6,449 nucleotides of DNA, taken from Sphingomonas sp. GTDB taxonomy: Bacteria; Pseudomonadota; Alphaproteobacteria; Sphingomonadales; Sphingomonadaceae. Below are positions 1 through 5,529 of the stretch, in pieces (the stretch's first letter is position 1; each line of letters opens with the position of its first letter). The notes beneath the pieces were generated by a model. That model saw only the letters and a list, made by a program, of their open reading frames with translations, was not told where the DNA came from and made no database searches. A program made the translations under genes and the position numbers. Where the stretch lies: contig JAFBAM010000017.1 in assembly GCA_019247755.1 (NCBI GenBank), positions 1-6,449 on the forward strand, read 5' to 3'.

Positions 1-398
1 CATTTATCGGCGTAGCTCATGCCGGCGGGCGGTGCATGCAGTGCCTGGACATATTGCACCCAGGCACTGGAGAGCAGCCGATCAGCATCGGCCGCCGCGG
101 CAGCATCGCCGGCGCCGGCTCGGGCGAGTAGTCCTTGCGCCTGTGCGGCGAGATTGGGCCCGGCCGGCATGCCGTCAAGCGCGGCGCGCTGCAGCACTCC
201 GATGAGCTGCTGTGCGGCCCCCTCTTTCATCCACAGCGGCGCCCCGTGGCGCGACGCGTAGAAGGCGCTCACAGCCGAGCCGGCAGCGGGGTCGAGGGTC
301 GCGACGCCCGGCATTTCGGGCGTCGTTGCCGCTTCGGCGGGCACAGTTAGTCCCATCAGCGCCGCGCAGGCGACGCCGGCAAGATACCGGATTTTCAC
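1..398 (-). CDS. L,D-transpeptidase, YcbB-like (N-terminal part, runs off left edge)
   Basis: Reading the minus strand from a GTG at 398-396 gives 132 codons open to the window edge; the gene continues outside. The N-terminus is a signal peptide: MKIR, a hydrophobic stretch (LAGVACAALMGLTVP) and a likely cleavage after AEA near residue 24. The mature part contains FYASRHGAPLWM, LIGVLQRAALDGMPAG and a later AADADRLLSSAWVQYVQAL...MSYAD block. From family knowledge this order (YxxR-x-PLW, LL..L..A..DG, then LLS.A...Y) is the N-terminal scaffold region of YcbB-type L,D-transpeptidases, which make 3-3 peptidoglycan crosslinks in the periplasm. The catalytic YkuD domain and any peptidoglycan-binding domain would lie beyond the edge and are not seen. 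An AAGG lies 8 nt before the GTG, which supports this start; an in-frame TTG two codons upstream is a weaker alternative. The gene follows another L,D-transpeptidase on the same strand with a 119-nt gap. Confidence 0.8.
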   Translation of the reverse strand, partial: MKIRYLAGVACAALMGLTVPAEAATTPEMPGVATLDPAAGSAVSAFYASRHGAPLWMKEGAAQQLIGVLQRAALDGMPAGPNLAAQAQGLLARAGAGDAAAAADADRLLSSAWVQYVQALHAPPAGMSYADK

Positions 399-481
399 GT
401 CCAAAACCTTTTTTGTTCAGTGTCTTAACGGTGAAACGAAGGAGCGGCTCCCAAGTTCAAAATGTTCGCTCGCGGGACAAC

Positions 482-510
482 GGGACCGCGCCGTTGCCCC
501 GGCGCGGCCC
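482..510 (-). terminator. GC-rich hairpin just after the 518-1072 stop codon
   Basis: GGG-A-CCGCGCCG (482-493) pairs with CGGCGCGGCCC (500-510): 8 bp plus 3 bp around a single bulged A, with a 6-nt loop. It begins 8 nt past the TAA of the upstream L,D-transpeptidase on the minus strand. No U-tract follows, so it is not a classical intrinsic terminator. It could be a 3'-end stabiliser, or could attenuate read-through into the next L,D-transpeptidase gene. Confidence 0.4.
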
Positions 511-517
511 ACGGCAG

Positions 518-1072
518 TTACGCGCCGATCATCACTGGCGTCCCCACATCGGTGACCGAATAGAGTTTCTTGGCGAAAGCCGATGGTAGACGGATGCAGC
601 CGTGGCTCGCGGGAACGCCCGGGTTGTAGCCTGCGTGGAGAGCAATTCCGTACTGATCGATGCGCTGCATCCAGGGCATCGGCGCGTTGTCGTACTTCTT
701 CGAGCGGTACATCGGTTTCTTATCGAGGACCGAGAATATCCCGACCGGCGTTGGCTTCTCGTCCTTGCCGCTCGAGATGGTGGAAACGGCCACCAGAGTG
801 CTCCCGCGATACAGATAGGCAAGCTGATCCGAGAGGCTGACGACCACGCGTTGCTGACCCGCGGCCTGGGGAACGTCACGCCAGACGTACTGGCCGGGCT
901 TCAATTCCTTAGGCCCGAACGCCTCGAGCATGTCGGCGCGCGCCTGGCTGGCGGCGTCGCTCGCTTCCATCTGAGCTTCGTAGGTCTCGAGCGCAAACGC
1001 GGGGGCAGGGGCAACCGAGGTCGCAAGAACACACGTGCCCGCGAGCGCAAAAGCGCAAGCTAGCTGCTTCAT
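518..1072 (-). CDS. exported L,D-transpeptidase (YkuD / ErfK-YbiS-YcfS-YnhG family)
   Basis: A 184-residue periplasmic peptidoglycan transpeptidase. Residues 1-27 form a signal peptide (MKQL, hydrophobic core, APAFA before LETYEAQ). The YkuD domain spans about residues 74-182: VVVSLSDQLAYLYRGSTLVAVSTISSG, TPVGIFSV (TPxG motif at 108-111), IALHAGYNPGVPASHGCIRLP. The catalytic signature is complete: His146, then Ser156-His157-Gly158-Cys159-Ile160-Arg161, with Cys159 the expected nucleophile. Known members cleave the tetrapeptide between L-Lys/DAP and D-Ala and form 3-3 crosslinks, or attach outer-membrane proteins to murein; which of these occurs here cannot be read from sequence. A segment at 28-60 is rich in Ala, Glu and Asp and may be a helical spacer. 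The ATG at 1072 is preceded by AGGTG four bases upstream (1077-1081). The gene lies upstream of the YcbB-like gene on the same strand, suggesting a shared role in cell-wall remodelling. Confidence 0.93.
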   Translation of the reverse strand: MKQLACAFALAGTCVLATSVAPAPAFALETYEAQMEASDAASQARADMLEAFGPKELKPGQYVWRDVPQAAGQQRVVVSLSDQLAYLYRGSTLVAVSTISSGKDEKPTPVGIFSVLDKKPMYRSKKYDNAPMPWMQRIDQYGIALHAGYNPGVPASHGCIRLPSAFAKKLYSVTDVGTPVMIGA

Positions 1073-1168
1073 TTTACACCTAAAATTGCTGTTGACTTTT
1101 GCCGCGAAAATGCACCGGGGCCGAGTCGGGTTCCTTGGGACGGTTGTTTTTCGCCCTAAGGACCGCCC

Positions 1169-1486
1169 TCAGGCCAGACCGAGCTTCTTTCGCCATGCGG
1201 TATCGAGCAGGTCCTGCTGTTCCGAGTGATCCTTGATGTAGGCCGCGAAGAATGGACAGATGGGGGCAACGCGAAGCCCGCGTTCCCTCGCCCATCCGAG
1301 CGCGAAGCGTATCAACGCGGTCCCGATGCCGCGACCTTCATGGGCCGGCGGCACTGCGGTGTGGGTAAAAGCGACGCTGCCGCCGTCGAGACGATACTCA
1401 ACAATAGCCATACTGCCATCGCCGAGATCGGCTTCGAATTGATGGCCTTCGGCATTGTCGCGGATCGCATGGGCGGAATGGGTCAT
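1169..1486 (-). CDS. small GNAT-type N-acetyltransferase (Acetyltransf_CG / NATD1-like)
   Basis: A 105-residue single-domain protein. The motifs run in family order: MAIVEYRLDGGSVAFTHTAVPPAHEGRGIGTALIRFALGWARERGLRVAPICPFFAAYIKDHSE. EGRGIGTAL (residues 50-58) is GNAT motif A, the acetyl-CoA pyrophosphate-binding loop; ICPFFAAYIKDH (76-87) matches the C-terminal signature of the short GCN5-like family that includes human NATD1. Family length is about 90-110 residues, so it is complete. The substrate is unknown for nearly all members. The ATG at 1486 has no strong Shine-Dalgarno; another ATG five bases upstream (1491) is out of frame, so the start is chosen for its fit to the domain. It diverges from the FNT gene and ends 96 bp before the L,D-transpeptidase start. 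The stop codon overlaps a 7-bp inverted repeat (1155-1173) with no T-tract. Confidence 0.88.
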   Translation of the reverse strand: MTHSAHAIRDNAEGHQFEADLGDGSMAIVEYRLDGGSVAFTHTAVPPAHEGRGIGTALIRFALGWARERGLRVAPICPFFAAYIKDHSEQQDLLDTAWRKKLGLA

Positions 1487-1562
1487 GCCATGAATTTAGG
1501 CACGGCTGTTGGAGCTTGCCAGCGATGGGCGGCGTTTCGGGTGTGTGACCGACCGCGAGCAA
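1487..1562. promoter_or_regulatory. divergent intergenic region between the acetyltransferase and FNT genes
   Basis: About 76 bp separate the two divergent starts if FNT begins at ATG 1563; the gap is 22 bp if it begins at TTG 1509. Both promoters must lie here or inside the opposing gene, but I see no convincing -35/-10 pair. An AGG at 1498-1500 sits 8 nt before TTG 1509 and could be a Shine-Dalgarno for a longer FNT form. Confidence 0.35.
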
Positions 1563-2381
1563 ATGGTGGAGCAAGAGAAGCAGCAGTCGCCGCTCTCGGA
1601 TCGCGAAATCGAGGAGGCAGACGACCGCTCAAGCACCAGCGCCAAGGTCGTTCATGAAGCGATCAGGCTCGAAGGGCAGGAGGAGCTAGAGAGGCCGAAC
1701 TCATCAATTGCATGGTCAGGCCTGGCGGCCGGACTGACGATGGGCTGCTCCATGTTGGGCCAAGGCATGCTGCAGGCCGCATTGCCCGATGCTCCATGGC
1801 GGGAGCTGGTTGCGAGCTTCGGTTATACGCTCGGGTTCATTTTCGTGACGATGGCCCGCCAGCAGCTGTTTACTGAAACGACCCTTACCGTGATGCTTCC
1901 TGTCCTGCATCGCACGCACGGCCTTGGCGACGTTGTCCGCTACTGGAGCATCGTCTTCGTGGCGAACATCATCGGCACAATCCTTTTCGCTGCGGCCGCG
2001 TCAATCCCGCAGGTGTTTTCTGCGGAAGCAGTGCGAGCGTTCACCGAGCTCGGCGGAAGAGCCGTCGAACCGGGTTTCATCATGGTGTTGGTCAAGGGCG
2101 TCTTCGCCGGCTGGCTTATCGCGCTCATGGTCTGGCTTATGCCGGCCGCATCATCGGCCAAATTCTTCGTGATCATCGCCGTTACCTGGCTCATTGCGGC
2201 AGGGCATTTCAGTCACGTCATCGCCGGCTCGGCGGAAGCAGCGTTCGCCGCACTGCACGGTGTAACCGGCTGGGACCGATATCTCGTCGGCTTCTTGCTA
2301 CCGGCGCTTATCGGCAACTCAATCGGCGGGGTGGTCTTCGTCGCGCTGCTCAACCACGCGCAGGTCAAGGCAGAGATCTAG
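1563..2381 (+). CDS. formate/nitrite transporter (FNT) family membrane protein, YfdC-like
   Basis: From ATG 1563 the product is 272 residues. A charged cytoplasmic N-terminus (about residues 1-48, with SAKVVHEAIRLEGQEELERP) is followed by six predicted membrane segments: around WSGLAAGLTMGCSMLGQGMLQ, LVASFGYTLGFIFVTMA, WSIVFVANIIGTILFAAAA, FIMVLVKGVFAGWLIALMVWLM, FFVIIAVTWLIAAGHFSHVIAG and FLLPALIGNSIGGVVFVALL. The RQQLFTETTL loop and AGHFSHVIAGS (histidines about 215 and 218) correspond to FNT channel motifs, and the C-terminal GNSIGGVVFVALLNHAQV is typical of the YfdC branch. FNT proteins are pentameric inner-membrane channels for formate, nitrite or similar small anions; the substrate of the YfdC branch is not settled. 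No formate or nitrite enzyme gene is adjacent. Alternative in-frame starts are GTG 1545 and TTG 1509; the TTG has the better upstream AGG but adds residues without family resemblance. The next gene follows after 52 bp on the same strand. Confidence 0.92.
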   Translation: MVEQEKQQSPLSDREIEEADDRSSTSAKVVHEAIRLEGQEELERPNSSIAWSGLAAGLTMGCSMLGQGMLQAALPDAPWRELVASFGYTLGFIFVTMARQQLFTETTLTVMLPVLHRTHGLGDVVRYWSIVFVANIIGTILFAAAASIPQVFSAEAVRAFTELGGRAVEPGFIMVLVKGVFAGWLIALMVWLMPAASSAKFFVIIAVTWLIAAGHFSHVIAGSAEAAFAALHGVTGWDRYLVGFLLPALIGNSIGGVVFVALLNHAQVKAEI

Positions 2382-2409
2382 GCTGCGTCTGTTAGCGAGT
2401 TGTTAGGCA

Positions 2410-2427
2410 GGTCAGCCCAATCTGACC
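2410..2427 (+). promoter_or_regulatory. perfect inverted repeat in front of the PilZ gene
   Basis: GGTCAG (2410-2415) and CTGACC (2422-2427) form a perfect 6-bp stem with a 6-nt loop (CCCAAT). It lies 28 nt after the FNT stop and 6 nt before the PilZ GTG start. In RNA it would come close to or cover the ribosome-binding region; in DNA it could be an operator. No T-tract follows, so it is not a standard terminator. Confidence 0.4.
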
Positions 2428-2433
2428 GGACAC

Positions 2434-3084
2434 GTGTCGGACAGGGAAATGGGCGAAGCCGCCTCAGCCACCACTTTTGTCGTTGGAGACCGGCTGCCAT
2501 GGCCGGACGACGGCATCGCGTCTGAAATCAAGGGATCGTTCGAGGCTGGCGCCATCCATCACGGCGGCTCACGGCGTGAATGCTCGATCCGGAAGATTTC
2601 AGCCTTGGGCGTTATGGTCGGCGTCGAAATCGCGTCGGCACTCGGCGACCAGGTCGCGGTTGAGCTTGGGACAGGCCAGCGCTCGTCGGGAAAGATCGCC
2701 TGGACAGGGCGCAGCGAACTAGGAATCCGGTTCGACGATGCGATCGATGTCATCGCGCTGATCAACCGCAACCTGGTCAGCCAGCCCGCCGAGCGGCGAA
2801 CGATGCCCCGCGTTGAAATCCGTTGTCCCTGTTACCTCAAATGCGGCGGCAAGCTGATGCTCGCATCGATCCGCAACATCTCTTCCAAGGGCATCCAGCT
2901 CGAGGGGGAGGAGCTGCCGGAGACGGGCACGTATGTGACCGTGCTCGTTGAAGGCCTCAACATCCCCGGGGCGGAAGTCGTCTGGCGGCGCGACAAGCTT
3001 GCTGGCGTAGAATTGATGGAAGAGTTGAGCTGGTCGTCGATCGTGTCCTGGGTTCGCGTTGCGGTCCGCCAAAGCGCGAGTTAG
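2434..3084 (+). CDS. tandem PilZ-domain protein (probable c-di-GMP receptor)
   Basis: A 216-residue soluble protein with two PilZ-like beta-barrels and no signal peptide or membrane segment. The C-terminal domain (about 121-205) carries both c-di-GMP-binding signatures: R122-TMP-R126 (RxxxR) and N148-ISSK-G153 (D/NxSxxG), followed by the usual strands (TYVTVLVEGLNIPGAEVVWRRDKLAGVEL). The N-terminal domain (about 46-105, SRRECSIRKISALGVMVGVEIA...GKIAWTGRSELGIRF) keeps the fold pattern, but the D/N of the second motif is Lys54 and no clear RxxxR is present, so it is probably a degenerate, non-binding copy. PilZ proteins transmit c-di-GMP signals to motility, polysaccharide or other targets; the partner is unknown here. 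The start is uncertain: GTG 2434 and ATG 2449 are both in frame, and AGGGA sits almost against the ATG, too close to serve it well. The stop lies 4 bp from the converging uvrD stop. Confidence 0.9.
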   Translation: MSDREMGEAASATTFVVGDRLPWPDDGIASEIKGSFEAGAIHHGGSRRECSIRKISALGVMVGVEIASALGDQVAVELGTGQRSSGKIAWTGRSELGIRFDDAIDVIALINRNLVSQPAERRTMPRVEIRCPCYLKCGGKLMLASIRNISSKGIQLEGEELPETGTYVTVLVEGLNIPGAEVVWRRDKLAGVELMEELSWSSIVSWVRVAVRQSAS

Positions 3085-3088
3085 CCGC

Positions 3089-5377
3089 TCAGCCGGCGCT
3101 GACGAAGCTGTCCAGTACCTTCTTGCGACCTGAATGCTCGAAATCGATTTCGAGCTTGTTTCCTTCGATAGCGGCAATGATGCCGTAGCCGAACTTGCCG
3201 TGGAAAACGCGCTGGCCGAGCGTCAGGTCGGTGCGGCCCTGATTGCCGAGACTGACCGCAGAGGCACGCGCCTCAATGACGCGCTGCGGTTCCGGATTGA
3301 AATTGCCGCGTGAGGCTCGTTGCCAGCCCGGGCCGCGCGTGCTGGCACGCATGGATTGCGCCGGACCCAGGTGCGCGAACGGGTCCGCGCGCTCCGACCA
3401 TTGCGCGCGCCACAAGCTTTCGCCGCCGGTCATCGTGGTTTCCTGCTTGATGTGCGTGTCTGGCAATTCCGCGAGGAAGCGCGACGGGATCGAGCTGGTC
3501 CACTGGCCGTAGATGCGGCGGTTCGCGGCATGGAAAATGGTCGCGCGACGCCGCGCGCGGGTAATCGCGACGTAAGCGAGGCGCCGCTCCTCCTCGAGCG
3601 CCGCGAGGCCGCCTTCGTCGAGCGCCCGCTGCGACGGAAAAACACCTTCCTCCCAGCCGGCGAGGTAGACCACATCAAACTCCAGGCCCTTGGCGGCATG
3701 GATCGTCATGATGGTGACGCGGTCACCCTGGCGCGCCTCGTCATTGTCCATCACCAGGCTGACGTGCTCGAGGAAGGCCTGGAGGGTCTCATATTCTTCC
3801 ATCGCGCGCGCGAGCTCGGCGAGGTTCTCGAGACGGCCGGCGGCTTCGGCAGAGCGGTCGGCCTGAAGCATGGCCGTGTACCCGCTCTCGTCGAGCATGA
3901 TCCGCGCGAGCTCCGGGTGCGTTAGCTCCCCTGACATCTTCTTCCACCGCGCGAGATCGGCGACGAAGTTGCCGAGGCTCCGCCGCGCCTGGGGGGTAAG
4001 CTCGTCGCTGTCGAGCAGGGTTGCTGCAGCGAGGAGCAGGGGCTGCTGGGTGGCGCGAGCGTGGCGATGGATGGTCGCGACCGCCTTGTCGCCGAGGCCG
4101 CGCTTCGGCGTATTGACGATACGCTCGAAGGCGAGATCGTCGGCAGGCGAGACAATGAGGCGGAGGTAGGCGATCGCGTCGCGGATCTCGGCGCGCTCGT
4201 AGAAGCGGAAGCCGCCGATGATCTGGTAGGGCAGGCCGATCGCGATGAAGCGTTCTTCGAACTCGCGGGTCTGGAACTGCGCGCGAACGAGGATCGAAAT
4301 GTCGTCGAGCGAGCCGCCGCGCCGCATGTGCGATTCCGCTTCCTCGCCGACACGTCGCGCCTCCTCGGGACCGTCCCACACGCCGATGACGCGCACCTTC
4401 TCGCCGTCGCCGGCATCGGTCCATAAGGTCTTGCCCAGGCGGCCGGCGTTATGGGCGATGAGCCCGTCGGCGGCGCCGAGAATGTGGCTGGTCGAACGGT
4501 AATTCTGCTCCAGCCGGATGACCTTCGCGCCTGGGAAATCCTTCTCGAAGCGAAGGATGTTGGCGACCTCCGCCCCGCGCCACGAATAGATGGATTGGTC
4601 GTCGTCGCCGACGCAGCAGAGGTTGCGGCGGGGCTCGGCGAGCAGCTTTAGCCACTCATACTGCCCCTGGTTGGTGTCCTGATATTCGTCGACCAGGATG
4701 TAGCGGAAGCGGTCGCGGTACGCGTCGAGGACGTCGGCGTGCTTGCGGAAGATCACCAGCATGTGGAGCAAGAGATCGCCGAAGTCGCAGGCATTCAGGG
4801 TCCGGAGGCGGTCCTGGTACTGGGCGTAGAGATCGGCCCCTCGTCCGGCAGCGAACGCCTCGGACTCGCCCCGATCGACTTCCTTCGGAGTCCAGCCGCG
4901 GTTCTTCCAGCGGTCTATGAGCCCCGCGAGCTGGCGAGCAGGCCAGCGCTTCTCGTCGAGATTGGCCGCGCTGATCAGCTGCTTGAGGACGCGCAGTTGG
5001 TCGTCGGTGTCGAGGATGGTGAAGTTGGACTGAAGTCCCACCAGCTCGGCATGGCTGCGCAGCATGCGGGCCGCTACGGAATGAAAGGTGCCGAGCCAAG
5101 GCATGCCCTCGATGGCGCCGCCGCTGATCTGGCTGACCCGCTCCTTCATCTCGCGCGCGGCCTTGTTGGTGAAGGTGACCGCGAGAATCTGGCTAGGCCA
5201 AGCCTTCCGAGTCGCGATGAGGTGGGCGAGTCGTGCAGTCAGTGCGGCGGTTTTTCCAGTACCGGCGCCGGCCAAAACCAGAATCGGGCCCTCGGTCGTC
5301 AGGACCGCCTCGCGCTGCGGCGGATTCAGGCCCTGCAGGTACGCTGGTTCGGTAGGGATTGCAGGGGATTCAGGCAC
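3089..5377 (-). CDS. uvrD: UvrD/PcrA-type superfamily 1A DNA helicase
   Basis: A complete 762-residue 3'-5' helicase with all SF1A motifs: Q-motif GLNPPQREAV (Gln21), Walker A GAGTGKT (37-43), Ia TFTNKAA (68-74), Walker B VDEYQDTN (229-236), motif III GDDDQSIYSWRGA (257-269), motif IV EQNYRST (290-296), motif V TIHAAKGLEFD (558-568) and motif VI EERRLAYVAITRAR (596-609). After a variable linker (about 640-715), residues 718-760 (LTLGQRVFHGKFGYGIIAAIEGNKLEIDFEHSGRKKVLDSF) form the C-terminal Tudor-like domain that in UvrD/PcrA contacts RNA polymerase. From family knowledge it unwinds DNA in nucleotide-excision and mismatch repair, removes RecA filaments and backtracks RNA polymerase. The start is GTG 5377; there is no strong Shine-Dalgarno, but MPESPAIP...YLQGLNPPQREAV begins at the usual distance from the Q-motif and there is no ATG until residue 77. 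Its upstream region holds DnaA-box-like and GANTC sites and weak SOS-like repeats. The gene diverges from the structured RNA region. Confidence 0.97.
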   Translation of the reverse strand: MPESPAIPTEPAYLQGLNPPQREAVLTTEGPILVLAGAGTGKTAALTARLAHLIATRKAWPSQILAVTFTNKAAREMKERVSQISGGAIEGMPWLGTFHSVAARMLRSHAELVGLQSNFTILDTDDQLRVLKQLISAANLDEKRWPARQLAGLIDRWKNRGWTPKEVDRGESEAFAAGRGADLYAQYQDRLRTLNACDFGDLLLHMLVIFRKHADVLDAYRDRFRYILVDEYQDTNQGQYEWLKLLAEPRRNLCCVGDDDQSIYSWRGAEVANILRFEKDFPGAKVIRLEQNYRSTSHILGAADGLIAHNAGRLGKTLWTDAGDGEKVRVIGVWDGPEEARRVGEEAESHMRRGGSLDDISILVRAQFQTREFEERFIAIGLPYQIIGGFRFYERAEIRDAIAYLRLIVSPADDLAFERIVNTPKRGLGDKAVATIHRHARATQQPLLLAAATLLDSDELTPQARRSLGNFVADLARWKKMSGELTHPELARIMLDESGYTAMLQADRSAEAAGRLENLAELARAMEEYETLQAFLEHVSLVMDNDEARQGDRVTIMTIHAAKGLEFDVVYLAGWEEGVFPSQRALDEGGLAALEEERRLAYVAITRARRRATIFHAANRRIYGQWTSSIPSRFLAELPDTHIKQETTMTGGESLWRAQWSERADPFAHLGPAQSMRASTRGPGWQRASRGNFNPEPQRVIEARASAVSLGNQGRTDLTLGQRVFHGKFGYGIIAAIEGNKLEIDFEHSGRKKVLDSFVSAG

Positions 5378-5398
5378 TTGGCCGAGGTAGGGCAGCGG

Positions 5399-5413
5399 GA
5401 ACGAAACGGCAAC
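5399..5413 (-). promoter_or_regulatory. possible alphaproteobacterial LexA (SOS)-like half-match upstream of uvrD
   Basis: On the uvrD strand this reads GTTG-CCGTTTC-GTTC, one mismatch from the alphaproteobacterial SOS box GTTC-N7-GTTC, ending 21 nt before the start codon. A second 7/8 match (GTTC-GGAACCT-TTTC) lies at 5444-5430. uvrD is SOS-controlled in some bacteria, but single-mismatch hits are weak and neither is a perfect box. Confidence 0.2.
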
Positions 5414-5454
5414 CGAATGGCGCGACTCGGAAAAGGTTCCGAACGTTGTTCACG

Positions 5455-5472
5455 ATATCCACGTTATCCACA
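5455..5472 (+). promoter_or_regulatory. two abutting DnaA-box-like 9-mers
   Basis: ATATCCACG (5455-5463, 7 of 9) is followed with no gap by TTATCCACA (5464-5472), which matches the bacterial DnaA-box consensus exactly. They sit about 80-95 bp upstream of the uvrD start, between uvrD and the structured RNA region, and next to GANTC sites. DnaA could act here as a transcription factor. I found no further boxes and no long AT-rich unwinding region, so a replication origin is not supported. Confidence 0.5.
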
Positions 5473-5529
5473 GGCTTAATCCCGAATATTTCGCTTCCGC
5501 GACTCGATTCAGATGTGCATGGTAATCAG

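Larger units (their letters stand above)
5185..5510. other. cluster of nine GANTC (CcrM-type) methylation sites
   Basis: GANTC pentamers start at 5185, 5209, 5228, 5281, 5323, 5367, 5424, 5501 and 5506, the last two directly abutting. My scan found only five others (near 1123, 2722, 4332, 4862 and 4888) in the remaining ~6.1 kb. In alphaproteobacteria GANTC is methylated by the cell-cycle methyltransferase CcrM, and GcrA uses methylation at promoters. The cluster spans the 5' end and upstream region of uvrD. That this organism has CcrM is inferred. Confidence 0.5.

Noticed and set aside
19..589. Plus-strand open frames at the left end
   Set aside because: They are antisense shadows of the YcbB-like and YkuD genes, rich in Ala/Arg/Ser with no domain.
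1155..1173. CCTAAGG/CCTCAGG inverted repeat at the acetyltransferase stop as a terminator
   Set aside because: The stem overlaps the stop codon and is followed on the minus strand by A-rich rather than U-rich sequence.
3320..5479. Long plus-strand open frames opposite uvrD (for example 3320-3925 and 4739-5479)
   Set aside because: Antisense shadows of a clearly conserved helicase with all motifs intact.
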